This document shows, piece by piece, positions 35,649 to 44,254 of a stretch of 64,000 nucleotides of DNA. The notes beneath the pieces were generated by a model. It had not been told where the DNA came from. It ran no database searches and saw nothing but the letters and a program-made list of their open reading frames with translations. The DNA is from Thermobacillus sp. ZCTH02-B1 (GTDB taxonomy: Bacteria > Bacillota > Bacilli > Paenibacillales > Paenibacillaceae): assembly GCF_002159085.1 (NCBI RefSeq), contig NZ_LZRU01000009.1, forward strand, positions 62,001 through 126,000, in the 5' to 3' direction. Within the stretch, counting starts at the first letter, position 1, and the number at the start of each line of letters is the position of its first letter. A program made the translations under genes and the position numbers.

Positions 35649-36755
35649 TCAGGCCGTCATCCGCTGCACGATCGCTTCCGTGAGCATCCAGGCGATCGTC
35701 GATTCGGCGCCCCGGTTCGGGTTCGGCCCGTCGGGCGTCAGCCCGTCGCAGCAAGAGCCGTCCGCCGGATCGGCGAGCGGCGTTCCGCAGTCGTTGCGGC
35801 CGTGGAACCATGCCCGGCACGCAAGCGCGATGTCGCGGTACTCCCGCTCTCCCGTCACCCGGTAGCCGGCATCGGCGGCGAGCGCCAACTTGAGCGCCTC
35901 GACCGGCTGCTGATCCCAGCGGGCGGTCCCTTTCCGCGTGCACCATCCGCGATTGCCGATCGGCCGGATCGTGCCGGCGGGAGCGGCCATCCGCTCGGCC
36001 AGGAAGCGGAACGTGTCGCGGGCCGTTCGCAGCGTCTCTTCCCCGCCGAACGCGGCGTAGGCTTCGAACAGCGACCAAGGGAGAAGGCCGTTGCTGTAGG
36101 TCATGACCGGCTCGAACCAGCGCCAGCCGGGGCCGGATTCGCGGGCGTAGCTGTCGAGCAGCCGCCGGGTCAGCTTTTCGGCGAGATCCCTGATTCGTGC
36201 TTTCGACAGCGGCGAAGCCGGATCATCCGGCCGGCCTGCGGGGCTCTCCGCAAGCTCCAGCAGGGCGCAGGCGGCCAGCGTGTAGGCAATGCCGCGGTGA
36301 AACGTCATGGATTTCGCGGCGGCCAGCGCGGCGGCCAGCAGCTCCGGCACCGCGGGCGTCAACCGCTTGCCGAACGGCGAGACATAGGTGCGGGCAAGCG
36401 CCCAGATCGTCCGTCCGAGACAATCGTCCGACGGTTCCTCCGATTCGGGCTTCCGTTCGTAATCGAAGTTGTTGTGGAAGCTGCCGTCCGGTTTCCGGGC
36501 CCAGTACAGAAACCCGACGTAGCGCTCCGCGAGCTCCGGCAGCCGCTCCTCCTCGGCCAGTTCCGGGTTCAAGTCGATCCATTCAACGCAGGCCCACAGG
36601 GCGCGCGCGTTGTCATCCGTCGTATAGCCTTCGGCGCGGCGCGGAATTTTGCCGACCGCATGCTCCAGCAGTCCGGTGTCGTCCGTCATCCGTCGCAGGT
36701 GACGGAACCGGACTTCCCGCGCCGTTTTGCGTTCCGTTGTCAGGCTCACCGTCAT
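35649..36755 (-). CDS. Six-hairpin glycosidase-like protein of a sugar-transfer cassette
   Basis: 368 residues, soluble, no signal peptide. Conserved-looking blocks are RMTDDTGLLEHAVGKIPRR, EGYTTDDNARALWACVEW and AESTIAWMLTEAIVQRM. Alternating helices suggest an (alpha/alpha)6 barrel as in mannosidase- or glucosidase-like proteins. The start ATG 36755 overlaps the stop of the GT4 gene (ATGA). The protein regularly travels with GT4 transferases in bacteria, so it probably processes or makes the same glycan. The reaction is unknown. Confidence 0.75.
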   Translation of the reverse strand: MTVSLTTERKTAREVRFRHLRRMTDDTGLLEHAVGKIPRRAEGYTTDDNARALWACVEWIDLNPELAEEERLPELAERYVGFLYWARKPDGSFHNNFDYERKPESEEPSDDCLGRTIWALARTYVSPFGKRLTPAVPELLAAALAAAKSMTFHRGIAYTLAACALLELAESPAGRPDDPASPLSKARIRDLAEKLTRRLLDSYARESGPGWRWFEPVMTYSNGLLPWSLFEAYAAFGGEETLRTARDTFRFLAERMAAPAGTIRPIGNRGWCTRKGTARWDQQPVEALKLALAADAGYRVTGEREYRDIALACRAWFHGRNDCGTPLADPADGSCCDGLTPDGPNPNRGAESTIAWMLTEAIVQRMTA

Positions 36756-37942
36756 CCTGCATCCCATCCTTCCGCCGTCGCGGCCGTGACGCCCGGATCC
36801 CGGGCGACGCGCCGGAACAGTTTCAGGTGTTCGCGGCCGACGGCCGGCCAATGCATCGATGCTCCGATCTTGGCGATCTTCCGCCCGATTCGCGCGAGCG
36901 TTTCTTCCGAGCCGAGCAGTTCGGCCAGCGCTTCGGTCCAGGCGCCGGTATCGGCGGGATCAACGAGCAGCTCCGGAATGTCCCCGAGCAGATCCCGCGC
37001 GTAGACATACGGCGTGCTGAGCACCGGCCGGCCGAGGCCGACCGCGTAGGCCAGCGTGCCGGACGTGATCTGCTGCATGCCCGGATACGGCGTGACGTAG
37101 ACGTCGCAGGCGGTCAGCATTTCGGTGATTTCTTTTTCGTCCATGTAGCGGTTGATCATGATCAGGTGTTCGCCGACGCCGAGTTCCTCCGCCAGCGCGC
37201 GAAGTTTGTCGCGGTACGACTCTCCTTCGACTTTCAGGATTTCCGGATGCGTCTGTCCGACGATCGCATACAGCGCGTCGGGAACGCGCCGGATGACGCC
37301 GGGCAACGCCCGGATGATCGTCTCGAGCCCCTTGCCCCTGCTCAGCAGGCCGAAGCTCATGATGACCTTCCGTCCGCTCCAGCCGAGGCGCCTGCGGAGT
37401 TCTTCCCGCCCGTCGCGGGGCGGCTGCGGCGTGCCGTGCGGGATGTACACGATCCGTTCGGCGGGCACGCCAAACGCTTCGGCGACGTAGCGGACGGCCG
37501 TTCGGGTCATGACGATGATCCGGTCGCTCAGGTCGGCGACGCGCTGCTGCACGCCGCGATACGGTTCCTCCGGATGTTCGAACACCGTATGGAACGTCGT
37601 GACGACCGGGATGCCCATCCGTTGCAGCGATTCCAGCAAGTCGAGCACGTACTCGCCGGCTTCGCCGCCGAAGATGCCGAATTCGTGCTGAAGCGAGACG
37701 ATGTCGGCTCCGAATGTCCGGATGCGTTCCGCCGCACGGCGGTATTCGGAGCGTACGTCCGCCGCGATCGGAAGGACGCCGCTTCCGTACGTGCGTTCGC
37801 CCGGTTGGTTTTCCATCGCGATCACGAGGTCGGCACCCTTCCCGCCGGAGGCCGCGCCGACGGCCTGCCGGAGATGGTGGGTGAACGTCGCGATGCCGCA
37901 GCGTCTCGGGACATAGGTGCCGATGTATGCGATCCGCGTCAT
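36752..37942 (-). CDS. Glycosyltransferase family 4
   Basis: 396 residues with the GT-B fold. The N-terminal domain starts RIAYIGTYVPRRCGIATFTHHL; the C-terminal nucleotide-sugar domain has VIMSFGLLSRGKGLETIIRAL and VTPYPGMQQITSGTLAYAVG. The usual Glu of the EX7E motif is replaced in a way typical of this subgroup. It transfers sugar from a nucleotide donor in the cytosol. The donor may be GDP-mannose, judged from the gene before it. Both ends overlap neighbours by ATGA, so the three genes form one translational unit. Confidence 0.88.
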   Translation of the reverse strand: MTRIAYIGTYVPRRCGIATFTHHLRQAVGAASGGKGADLVIAMENQPGERTYGSGVLPIAADVRSEYRRAAERIRTFGADIVSLQHEFGIFGGEAGEYVLDLLESLQRMGIPVVTTFHTVFEHPEEPYRGVQQRVADLSDRIIVMTRTAVRYVAEAFGVPAERIVYIPHGTPQPPRDGREELRRRLGWSGRKVIMSFGLLSRGKGLETIIRALPGVIRRVPDALYAIVGQTHPEILKVEGESYRDKLRALAEELGVGEHLIMINRYMDEKEITEMLTACDVYVTPYPGMQQITSGTLAYAVGLGRPVLSTPYVYARDLLGDIPELLVDPADTGAWTEALAELLGSEETLARIGRKIAKIGASMHWPAVGREHLKLFRRVARDPGVTAATAEGWDAG

Positions 37943-38982
37943 ATCGTCTCGGCCTCCGGAATGACGTTCACGACCGCCTCGTGCAGCAGGTGTCGCGAAC
38001 CGATTTTGAGGCCGCTGCCGACGATGCACCGGTTGAGCTGCGCCGCTTCGGCCGCCGTGCACCGGTCCCACAGGATCGAATGGGTGATTTTGGCACCCCG
38101 CCCGATGACGCAGTCGTCGCCGATGACCGCGTACGGTCCGACGACGGCTCGTTCGCCGATCTTCACGCGGCTTCCGACGAGCACCGGCGGCACGAGCATC
38201 GCGCCCTGCGCGATCTCGGTGCCCTCGCCGATCCGGATGCCGCCGCCGCGTTCCTTCTCCCGCAGTTCGAGCTCAAGCTTCCCGTCTAGCAGATCCCAGT
38301 GGATGCGACGGTAGCGCTCGCTCGTGCCCATGTCCATCCAGTATCCGCCGATCGGGACGCCCTGTACGCGGCATCCTTCGGCGATGAGCTGCGGGAACGT
38401 CTCGCGCTCGATCGATACCTCCCGTCCCGACGGAATCTTCTTCAGGACTTCCGGCTCCATGATGTAGATGCCGGCGTTGATCCGGTTCGAGGGCGCCTCC
38501 TCGCGAGGCGGCTTCTCGACGAAGCGGACGATCCGTCCGTCTTCCGTCTGCTCGACGACGCCGAACTGGGACGGATCCGCGACTTCGACGAGCCCGATCG
38601 TGACGAGCGCGCCGGTTCGTTCATGCTCCGCCGCGAGCGCGCGGATGTCCGCATGGTGCACGACGTCGGCGTTGATGGCGACGAAGCGCCCGTCGAGCCA
38701 TTTTTCGGCGTTCTTGATGGCGCCGGCCGTCCCGAGCGGCACCGGCTCCTGCGCGTAGCGGATGCTCACGCCCCATTTCCGGCCGTCGCCGAAATATTCC
38801 GTGATCCGCTCCGGATAATGCTTGACCGCGATTACGAATTCCCGTATTCCCTGTTCCTTCAAGCCGGCAATCAGATGTTCGAGCCAGGGCCGATTGCCGA
38901 CCGGTGCCATCGGTTTCGGAAGCCTCTCGGTCAGCGGTCGCATGCGGGTGCCGAAACCTCCTGCGAGCAGCAAAGCCTTCAT
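37939..38982 (-). CDS. Sugar-1-phosphate nucleotidyltransferase (mannose-1-phosphate guanylyltransferase-like)
   Basis: 347 residues. The Rossmann domain carries LLLAGGFGTRMRPL and a Lys in LPKPMAPV, with VAINADVVHH (metal Asp). A left-handed beta-helix with hexapeptide repeats follows from about residue 255 (RIGEGTEIAQGAMLVPPVLVGS), as in GDP-mannose and related pyrophosphorylases. Starts at ATG 38982 after GGGAGGGA. It would supply the donor for the GT4 gene behind it. Base preference (GTP or others) cannot be read from sequence alone. Confidence 0.88.
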   Translation of the reverse strand: MKALLLAGGFGTRMRPLTERLPKPMAPVGNRPWLEHLIAGLKEQGIREFVIAVKHYPERITEYFGDGRKWGVSIRYAQEPVPLGTAGAIKNAEKWLDGRFVAINADVVHHADIRALAAEHERTGALVTIGLVEVADPSQFGVVEQTEDGRIVRFVEKPPREEAPSNRINAGIYIMEPEVLKKIPSGREVSIERETFPQLIAEGCRVQGVPIGGYWMDMGTSERYRRIHWDLLDGKLELELREKERGGGIRIGEGTEIAQGAMLVPPVLVGSRVKIGERAVVGPYAVIGDDCVIGRGAKITHSILWDRCTAAEAAQLNRCIVGSGLKIGSRHLLHEAVVNVIPEAETI

Positions 38983-39128
38983 GCTTCCAATCCCTCCCGA
39001 CACACGTGGAATGTTTGGGGAAAAAAGAAGAACGCCCTGATCCAAATGTTTCCTGCTGCGAAGGCCCGCTCCGGCGGGCATCCGGCAAGAAACGGTTCAG
39101 ATGAGGGAACGTTCATCTTTCCGCGGTG

Positions 39129-39155
39129 TTAGCACTCGTTAGCATTGTTTGCTAA
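39129..39155. promoter_or_regulatory. CIRCE-like palindrome
   Basis: TTAGCACTC - 9 nt - GTTTGCTAA. The HrcA operator is TTAGCACTC - 9 nt - GAGTGCTAA; the left half matches fully and the right half at 7 of 9. The spacer length is exact. It lies about 147 nt upstream of the minus-strand nucleotidyltransferase gene. No heat-shock chaperone gene is near, so it may be chance, a relic, or an unusual HrcA target. A further GTTAGCA copy lies in the spacer. Confidence 0.45.
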
Positions 39156-39322
39156 CAACAGAGTAAAACGCTCATTGCAATCCGATCAAGCGGGACAATT
39201 GGCTGACATACCGGAAAAACCCTTTTATTGCGCAGGCTATCACCGGATTTCTCCGATTTTCTCAGGATAAAAGGGCGGTTGTCCGGGGGCCGGTGACGGG
39301 CCGTCGCGTGCCCGCTTTCTTC

Positions 39323-39351
39323 TGGCACGGAAGGCACACGGATGGTATAAT
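39323..39351 (+). promoter_or_regulatory. Promoter of the uracil permease remnant
   Basis: TGGCAC (39323-39328) and perfect TATAAT (39346-39351) with 17-nt spacing. The -35 box is weak. GGAGG at 39410-39414 precedes the ATG at 39421. Confidence 0.55.
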
Positions 39352-39420
39352 GGATCGGCTTGATTTTTCGCGCATCCTTTCGAAATTTATCGAAAATTTA
39401 TCGAAAACCGGAGGAACCAT

Positions 39421-39891
39421 ATGCAACCAGTCCTGCAAGTTCACGAGCGGCCCTCCCTCGGGCCCGGCATCCTGCTCAGCCTGCAGCATCTGTTCGCGAT
39501 GTTCGGCTCCACCGTGCTCGTCCCGGTCATCTTCGGCGTCGATCCCGCGACGGTGCTCCTCATGAACGGGATCGGCACGCTGCTCTACCTGTTCATCTGC
39601 AAGGGCCGGATTCCGGCCTATCTCGGCTCCAGCTTCGCGTTCATCTCGCCCGTGACGTTCGTCATGTTCGAGAAGGGCGCCGGCTACGCCGAAGTTCTCG
39701 GCGGTTTCGTCGTTGTCGGCCTCCTCTTCATCGCGGTCGCGCTCCTGATCGGCAAGGTCGGCACCCGCTGGCTGGACGTCGTGTTCCCTCCGGCCGCGAT
39801 GGGCGCGATCGTCGCGGTCATCGGGCTTGAGCTGATTCCGGTCGCGGCGCGCGGAGTGCTTCACACCGCCGTCCGCTTCAGCTTGCGGTGA
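39421..39891 (+). pseudogene. uraA: Uracil permease, truncated
   Basis: The first 143 residues match the start of the NCS2 uracil:proton symporters: LLSLQHLFAMFGSTVLVPV, GIGTLLYLFICKGRIPAYLG, SSFAFISPVTFVMF, VVFPPAAMGAIVAVIGLELIP. Full-length proteins have about 430 residues and 14 helices. Here the match ends at about 39850 and a short unrelated tail (RGVLHTAVRFSLR) runs to a stop at 39889-39891, overlapping the convergent glucosaminidase gene. The front, promoter and GGAGG are intact, so loss is by deletion or rearrangement at the 3' end. A functional transporter is unlikely. Confidence 0.88.
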
Positions 39892-41141
39892 TCGCGCTTC
39901 ATGATCGATTCGACGAGCGACGCCCATTTCGGATTGGCGGGGCAATATTTCTTCCCCACCTTCTCGATCGTCGTGTAGCCTTTGGCAAGGTAGCGCTTCG
40001 CGATGAGCGAACCGAATGTGTAGACGCTGTCGCGCTTCGTTTCGAAGCTGTAGGCCTTGGAATTTTTCCCGCCCGTCGCGTTCAGGCCGAACAGGTTGTT
40101 CTTCTCGCGCGCGAGCCTGCTCTTGCCGTTGCCGCTCTCCAGCTTCATGACCGCGATCGTGAACAGGGCGTTGATGCCGTACTCCTCCTCGATGCCGAGG
40201 ATCGCCTCTTCCAGTCCGTGGCCTTCGAGCGCCGTCCCTTCGAGCAGCTTCGCGATGTCTTGCTCCGTCAGCCCGGACGGGGACTTCACCTTCCGGCTGA
40301 GCGGCTCCGGTCCCGGGGTTTCGCCGGGCCGTCCGGGCCCGTGCACGGCCGGTTCGGGAAGCGCGGAAGGCGCCGCCGAAGCCGTCACCACTTCCCGGCC
40401 GGTCTTCTTCGCCGTTGTGCGCCCGGGTTCGGCGGGCTCGGCGTACGCGCCGTGGATGTACAGGCCGTTCTCCAGCTTCAGCCATCCGTTCTCCGTCTTG
40501 CCGACGACGGACACCTCGTCGCCCATCTCGAGCAGGCCGCGGATCGGCGACGTCTTGTCGGGTTCGGCGCGGACATTCAGATAATAGGCGGTGACGACGT
40601 ACACGACCGGTTGGTCGGCTTCGGGCTCGGGGATCCGGGGGGTGTCCGGCACCGGCCGCGAATCCCGGGGATCGGAAGACTCCGGGCCCTGACCGGATGC
40701 CGGTCGTTGCGGGAACGGCCGGCGCACGGACGGCGCCGGGCCGGACAGAACGTCCTGGCGGAATGCGGATTGCATAGATGGAGGTCTGTTCGCGTGCGGG
40801 GGATGTTCCGGTTTGGACAAGCCGGCCGCATGCCCGCGGAACGCGGCGTCCGCGACGGAACGGGCGGCGGCGCGGTTGTTCGCCGGTATGCCGGATGCGT
40901 TCGGTTCTTCTCCCGATGCGGCTGCCGCATCGGATTTCATGCCGTAAGCGGCATGGAGGAAGGCCGGTTGGGCGAGTGCCTGAAGGGACGGCAGGTCCCG
41001 GAATGCGCGACCGGTCGGCGGCTGAACGCCGCCGGCGCCGCCGTCCGCGCCGGATACGTCGGGCCGGACCAGGACAAGCCCGAGCGCGGCGGCAAGCGCG
41101 ATCCACAGGATTCGGAACATGCGGCTGGCTGCCAGGGACAC
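39861..41141 (-). CDS. Secreted SH3-domain endo-beta-N-acetylglucosaminidase
   Basis: About 426 residues: a signal-anchor (MFRILWIALAAALGLVLV), a 130-residue low-complexity Pro/Ala-rich region, one SH3b domain (YYLNVRAEPDKTSPIRGLLEMGDEVSVVGK), a second linker, and a C-terminal glucosaminidase domain (LEEAILGIEEEYGINALFTIAVMKLESGNGKSRLAREKNNLFGL with the catalytic Glu). It cuts the glycan strand of peptidoglycan. GTG 41141 is preferred (AGAGG 8 nt upstream); ATG 41147 and TTG 41168 are alternatives. Its 3' end overlaps the truncated uracil permease by 31 nt. Confidence 0.85.
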   Translation of the reverse strand: MSLAASRMFRILWIALAAALGLVLVRPDVSGADGGAGGVQPPTGRAFRDLPSLQALAQPAFLHAAYGMKSDAAAASGEEPNASGIPANNRAAARSVADAAFRGHAAGLSKPEHPPHANRPPSMQSAFRQDVLSGPAPSVRRPFPQRPASGQGPESSDPRDSRPVPDTPRIPEPEADQPVVYVVTAYYLNVRAEPDKTSPIRGLLEMGDEVSVVGKTENGWLKLENGLYIHGAYAEPAEPGRTTAKKTGREVVTASAAPSALPEPAVHGPGRPGETPGPEPLSRKVKSPSGLTEQDIAKLLEGTALEGHGLEEAILGIEEEYGINALFTIAVMKLESGNGKSRLAREKNNLFGLNATGGKNSKAYSFETKRDSVYTFGSLIAKRYLAKGYTTIEKVGKKYCPANPKWASLVESIMKRDHRKLKRTAV

Positions 41142-41250
41142 ACCCATCACCTCTCGGTTCATGTCCAAACGTATTTCCCATTGTAGCCGCCGTCCCCCGA
41201 GAAGCCTGTCACAACGCCGCGCGCCGTTTCGCGGAACCTTTGTCGAACCA

Positions 41251-41284
41251 GACGGGACCGCCGCTGAACGTCGGCGGTCCCGTC
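41251..41284 (-). terminator. Strong hairpin behind the Ugp-like transporter genes
   Basis: GACGGGACCGCCG / CGGCGGTCCCGTC is a 13-bp perfect stem with an 8-nt loop. It lacks a T-tract on either strand, so its action as a terminator is not certain. Confidence 0.5.
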
Positions 41285-41357
41285 ATTCGTCCTGTCTGCC
41301 CTTGACCGAACGTGAAGTTGCATGATGCGATGTTCGGATGTTCATTTGAAGCGTTGT

Positions 41358-42263
41358 TCATTTGATGCCGCTGTAGACGAACGCCCGGATGATATGGCGC
41401 TGTGCCGCGAAGAACGCGAGCAGCACCGGCACGGCCAGCATGACGTTGGCCGCCATCAGCACGTTCCAGGTGGCCGTCCCCTCCGTCTCCCGGATCTTCG
41501 CGATGCCGATGGGCAGCGTGCGCGCCGACTCGTTCGTCGTCATGACGAGCGGCCAGAAATAGTCGTTCCAGTGCGAAATGAAGCTGAACAACGCGAAGGT
41601 GGCAAGCACGGGTCTGGCGAGCGGCGCCATGATCCGGATCATGATCTTCCATTCCGGCGCGTTGTCCAGACGGGCGGCTTCGATCAGTTCCCCGGCCGTC
41701 TGCAGGAACGACTGGCGAAGCAGGAAGATGCCGAAGGCGCTGGAGGCGAACGGCAGGATGAGCGCGAAATGCGTGTTGAGCAGCTTCCAGTCGCTCAGCA
41801 TCAGGTAGACCGGCAGGAAGATGAGCTGCGGCGGAATCATGAGCGTCGCCATGACCAGTCCGAACAACAGCCCCCTGCCCGGAAACCGGAACCGGGCGAA
41901 CGCGTAGGCCGCCGGAATGATCGTCAGAAACTGCAGCACCAGGATGCCGGATGAGACGATGAGGCTGTTCAGGAAATATTTCGGGAACGGTCCCGAGTTC
42001 CACGCGTCCGCGTAATTGCTCCAGACCGGCCTGTCCGGAATCCAGTCCGGCGGGAATCGCATCGTCTCGGGCAGCGTCTTCAGCGAAGTCGAGATCATCC
42101 AGGCGAACGGAAGCGCGAAGACGCAGACGAGCAGCAGCATGCAGACGATGTTTGCGATGCGAAGCGCGGCGTCAAGCGCGGCCCGGAACCGGGCCGCGGC
42201 CGGACGCCCCGCGCCGCGACCGGTCGCAAAGACCGGGCGCGCGTCGGCGCGAGACGGTGCCAT
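41358..42263 (-). CDS. ABC transporter permease, UgpE/MalG-type
   Basis: 301 residues with six membrane segments after a basic 35-residue N-terminus, and the EAA loop (ELIEAARLDNAPEWKIMIRIMAP) near residue 200. C-terminus AFVYSGIK. Follows the UgpA-type permease in the same operon. An 11-bp direct repeat TGTTCATTTGA spaced by 16 nt spans its stop codon (41339 and 41355). Confidence 0.92.
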   Translation of the reverse strand: MAPSRADARPVFATGRGAGRPAAARFRAALDAALRIANIVCMLLLVCVFALPFAWMISTSLKTLPETMRFPPDWIPDRPVWSNYADAWNSGPFPKYFLNSLIVSSGILVLQFLTIIPAAYAFARFRFPGRGLLFGLVMATLMIPPQLIFLPVYLMLSDWKLLNTHFALILPFASSAFGIFLLRQSFLQTAGELIEAARLDNAPEWKIMIRIMAPLARPVLATFALFSFISHWNDYFWPLVMTTNESARTLPIGIAKIRETEGTATWNVLMAANVMLAVPVLLAFFAAQRHIIRAFVYSGIK

Positions 42264-42278
42264 GCCTGTCCCCTCCCG

Positions 42279-43157
42279 TTACCCGTAGTAATGCACGCGG
42301 CGCGACAGCAGCCGGAAATAGCCCAGGGTCAGCGTGCCGACGATGACGAGCAGGATGACGCCCGCCGCCGACGCATGGCCGATCTTGAAATACCGGAACC
42401 CGTATTCGTAAATGTAGTAGACCAGCGTGTTCGTCGAATGGACCGGACCGCCCTGCGTCATGATCGCGATCGTCTCAAACACCTGGAATGAGCCGATCAG
42501 GTTGATGATGACGAGGAAAAACAGCGTCGGCGACAGCATCGGCAGGATGATGCGCCTGAAGGTCGTCCACGGCTTCGACCGGTCAAGCGCCGCCGCCTCG
42601 AGCAGTTCCGGCGGGATGCTTTGCAGGCCGGCGATGAAGACGATGGTGTTGTAGCCGAGGTTCTTCCAGACCGCGACGATCACGAGCGACAGGAGCGCCG
42701 TGCCGGGATCGTTCAGCCATTTGAGCGGACCGATTCCGAACCAATGCAGCAGGCCGTTCAGCAGGCCGTATTCGGGATCCATCAGCCAGCTCCACAGGAG
42801 CGAGACCGAGACGAGCGAGATGATGTGCGGCGAGAAGATGGCGCCCTGCACGAAGGCGTGGAACCCGCTCTTCCGGTTCAGCCAGAGCGCGAGCGGCAGC
42901 GCGGTGCCGGTCGCGAGCAGCACCGTCATGACGGTGTAGAGCGCCGAATTCCGCAGTACCTGGAGGAAGACGTCGTCCGTCAGCATTTCGCGGTAATTGC
43001 CCAGGCCGACGTACGTCTTCTCCGGGCTGATGAAATTCCACTCGTGGAAGCTGAGATGAATCATGTAACCGATCGGATACAGATAGAACAGGGAGAACAC
43101 GGCGAGCGCGGGGGCGATCATCGCGTAGGGTTTCAGCCGCTTCGGAACCATCGGCAT
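42279..43157 (-). CDS. ABC transporter permease, UgpA/MalF-type
   Basis: 292 residues with six membrane segments (YAMIAPALAVFSLFYLYPIG first) and the EAA loop (ELLEAAALDRSKPWTTFRRIILP) near residue 200. The ATG at 43157 lies 2 nt from the stop of the ATPase gene, so the two are coupled. Pairs with the permease at 41358. Confidence 0.92.
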   Translation of the reverse strand: MPMVPKRLKPYAMIAPALAVFSLFYLYPIGYMIHLSFHEWNFISPEKTYVGLGNYREMLTDDVFLQVLRNSALYTVMTVLLATGTALPLALWLNRKSGFHAFVQGAIFSPHIISLVSVSLLWSWLMDPEYGLLNGLLHWFGIGPLKWLNDPGTALLSLVIVAVWKNLGYNTIVFIAGLQSIPPELLEAAALDRSKPWTTFRRIILPMLSPTLFFLVIINLIGSFQVFETIAIMTQGGPVHSTNTLVYYIYEYGFRYFKIGHASAAGVILLVIVGTLTLGYFRLLSRRVHYYG

Positions 43158-43158
43158 G

Positions 43159-44241
43159 TCAGCGCACCCCCGCGGCCGCCGGCTCCGGCCGGGACGCCGC
43201 GCGGAGGTTCCTCAGCCGCCTGCCTTCTCCGTCGAAAAAGTACAGCCGGTCATGCGGCACGACGGCCGTCGCGAAGTCGCCGCCGGCATACGGCCGGAGG
43301 AACTGCTTGACGAAGCACGTTCCGGCTGTGGTGCGCAGCTGGTACACGTGTTCGGCGCCGAGGCTCTCGCGGGTGATGATGCTGCCCGCGATCGCGAGCC
43401 CGTCGGACGGCGGATCGGCCGATCCGGGCAGAAGCCGGGCGTGTTCGGGGCGGAAGCCGACGTATTCGGCTCTACCTTCCCCTTCCGTCCCGAGATTCGG
43501 CAGCAGGTTCATCGGAAGCACGTTCATCGGGGGCGTGCCGATGAACCGCGCGGTGAACAGATTGTCCGGGTCATCGTAAAGTTCCATCGGCGCGGCGGCC
43601 TGCATGATCTCGCCGCGATGCATGACGACGATCCGGTCGCCCATCGACATCGCTTCCGTCTGGTCGTGCGTCACGTAGACGAACGTGGCGCCGAGCCGCC
43701 TGTGCAGTTCAATCAGCTCCGTGCGCATATGGACGCGCAGTTTCGCGTCCAGATTCGAGAGCGGTTCGTCCAGGATGAACACCTTTGGGTGCTTCACCAT
43801 CGCACGGGCGAGGGCGACGCGCTGCCGCTGGCCGCCGGAGAGGCTCTGCGGCTTCTTGTCGAGGTACGGAGTCAGATCGACGATCTCGCAGATGTCACGC
43901 ACGAGCCGTTCCCGCTCCCGCCGGGGCACGCCCCGGTTCTTCAGGCCGAATTCGATGTTTTCCCGCACGGTCATGTTCGGATAGAGCGCGTAATTCTGGA
44001 ACACCATCGCCACGTCGCGCTTGCCCGGCTCAACGTCGTTCACGCACGCGCCGTCGATCAGGATGTCGCCGGACGTCTGCCGCTCGAGGCCGGCGATCAT
44101 GCGCAGCGTCGTCGTCTTGCCACAGCCCGACGGGCCGACCAGCACCGTAAACGAACCTTCCCGGATCGTCAGGTTCAGCTTCGGAATGACGGTTTCCCCC
44201 TTGAACTGCTTCACCACGTCGATCAAATCAATGCGCGCCAT
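43159..44241 (-). CDS. ABC transporter ATP-binding protein, UgpC/MsmX-type
   Basis: 360 residues. Walker A VGPSGCGKTTTLRM, signature LSGGQRQRVALARA, Walker B FILDEPLSNLDAKLR, switch His in VYVTHDQTEAMS, then a C-terminal TOBE domain with YVGFRPEHARLLP. It powers the two permeases downstream. It is the only sugar-type ATPase in the window, and may also serve the permeases at 149-973 and 24871-26620, as MsmX does in B. subtilis. Start ATG 44241 after AAGGAGG. Confidence 0.94.
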   Translation of the reverse strand: MARIDLIDVVKQFKGETVIPKLNLTIREGSFTVLVGPSGCGKTTTLRMIAGLERQTSGDILIDGACVNDVEPGKRDVAMVFQNYALYPNMTVRENIEFGLKNRGVPRRERERLVRDICEIVDLTPYLDKKPQSLSGGQRQRVALARAMVKHPKVFILDEPLSNLDAKLRVHMRTELIELHRRLGATFVYVTHDQTEAMSMGDRIVVMHRGEIMQAAAPMELYDDPDNLFTARFIGTPPMNVLPMNLLPNLGTEGEGRAEYVGFRPEHARLLPGSADPPSDGLAIAGSIITRESLGAEHVYQLRTTAGTCFVKQFLRPYAGGDFATAVVPHDRLYFFDGEGRRLRNLRAASRPEPAAAGVR

Positions 44242-44254
44242 GTCTGCCTCCTTG

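Larger units (their letters stand above)
38983..39420. other. Intergenic regulatory region between divergent genes
   Basis: No gene. It contains a CIRCE-like palindrome (39129-39155), an inverted repeat CCCTTTTAT (39220-39228) / ATAAAAGGG (39267-39275), and the promoter of the uracil permease remnant (39323-39351). The run just before 39421 has two AAATTTATCGAA-like repeats. Confidence 0.6.

Noticed and set aside
39205..39275. Possible riboswitch or PyrR attenuator before the uracil permease
   Set aside because: The inverted repeat CCCTTTTAT / ATAAAAGGG lies upstream of the likely promoter and no PyrR-binding loop consensus is visible.
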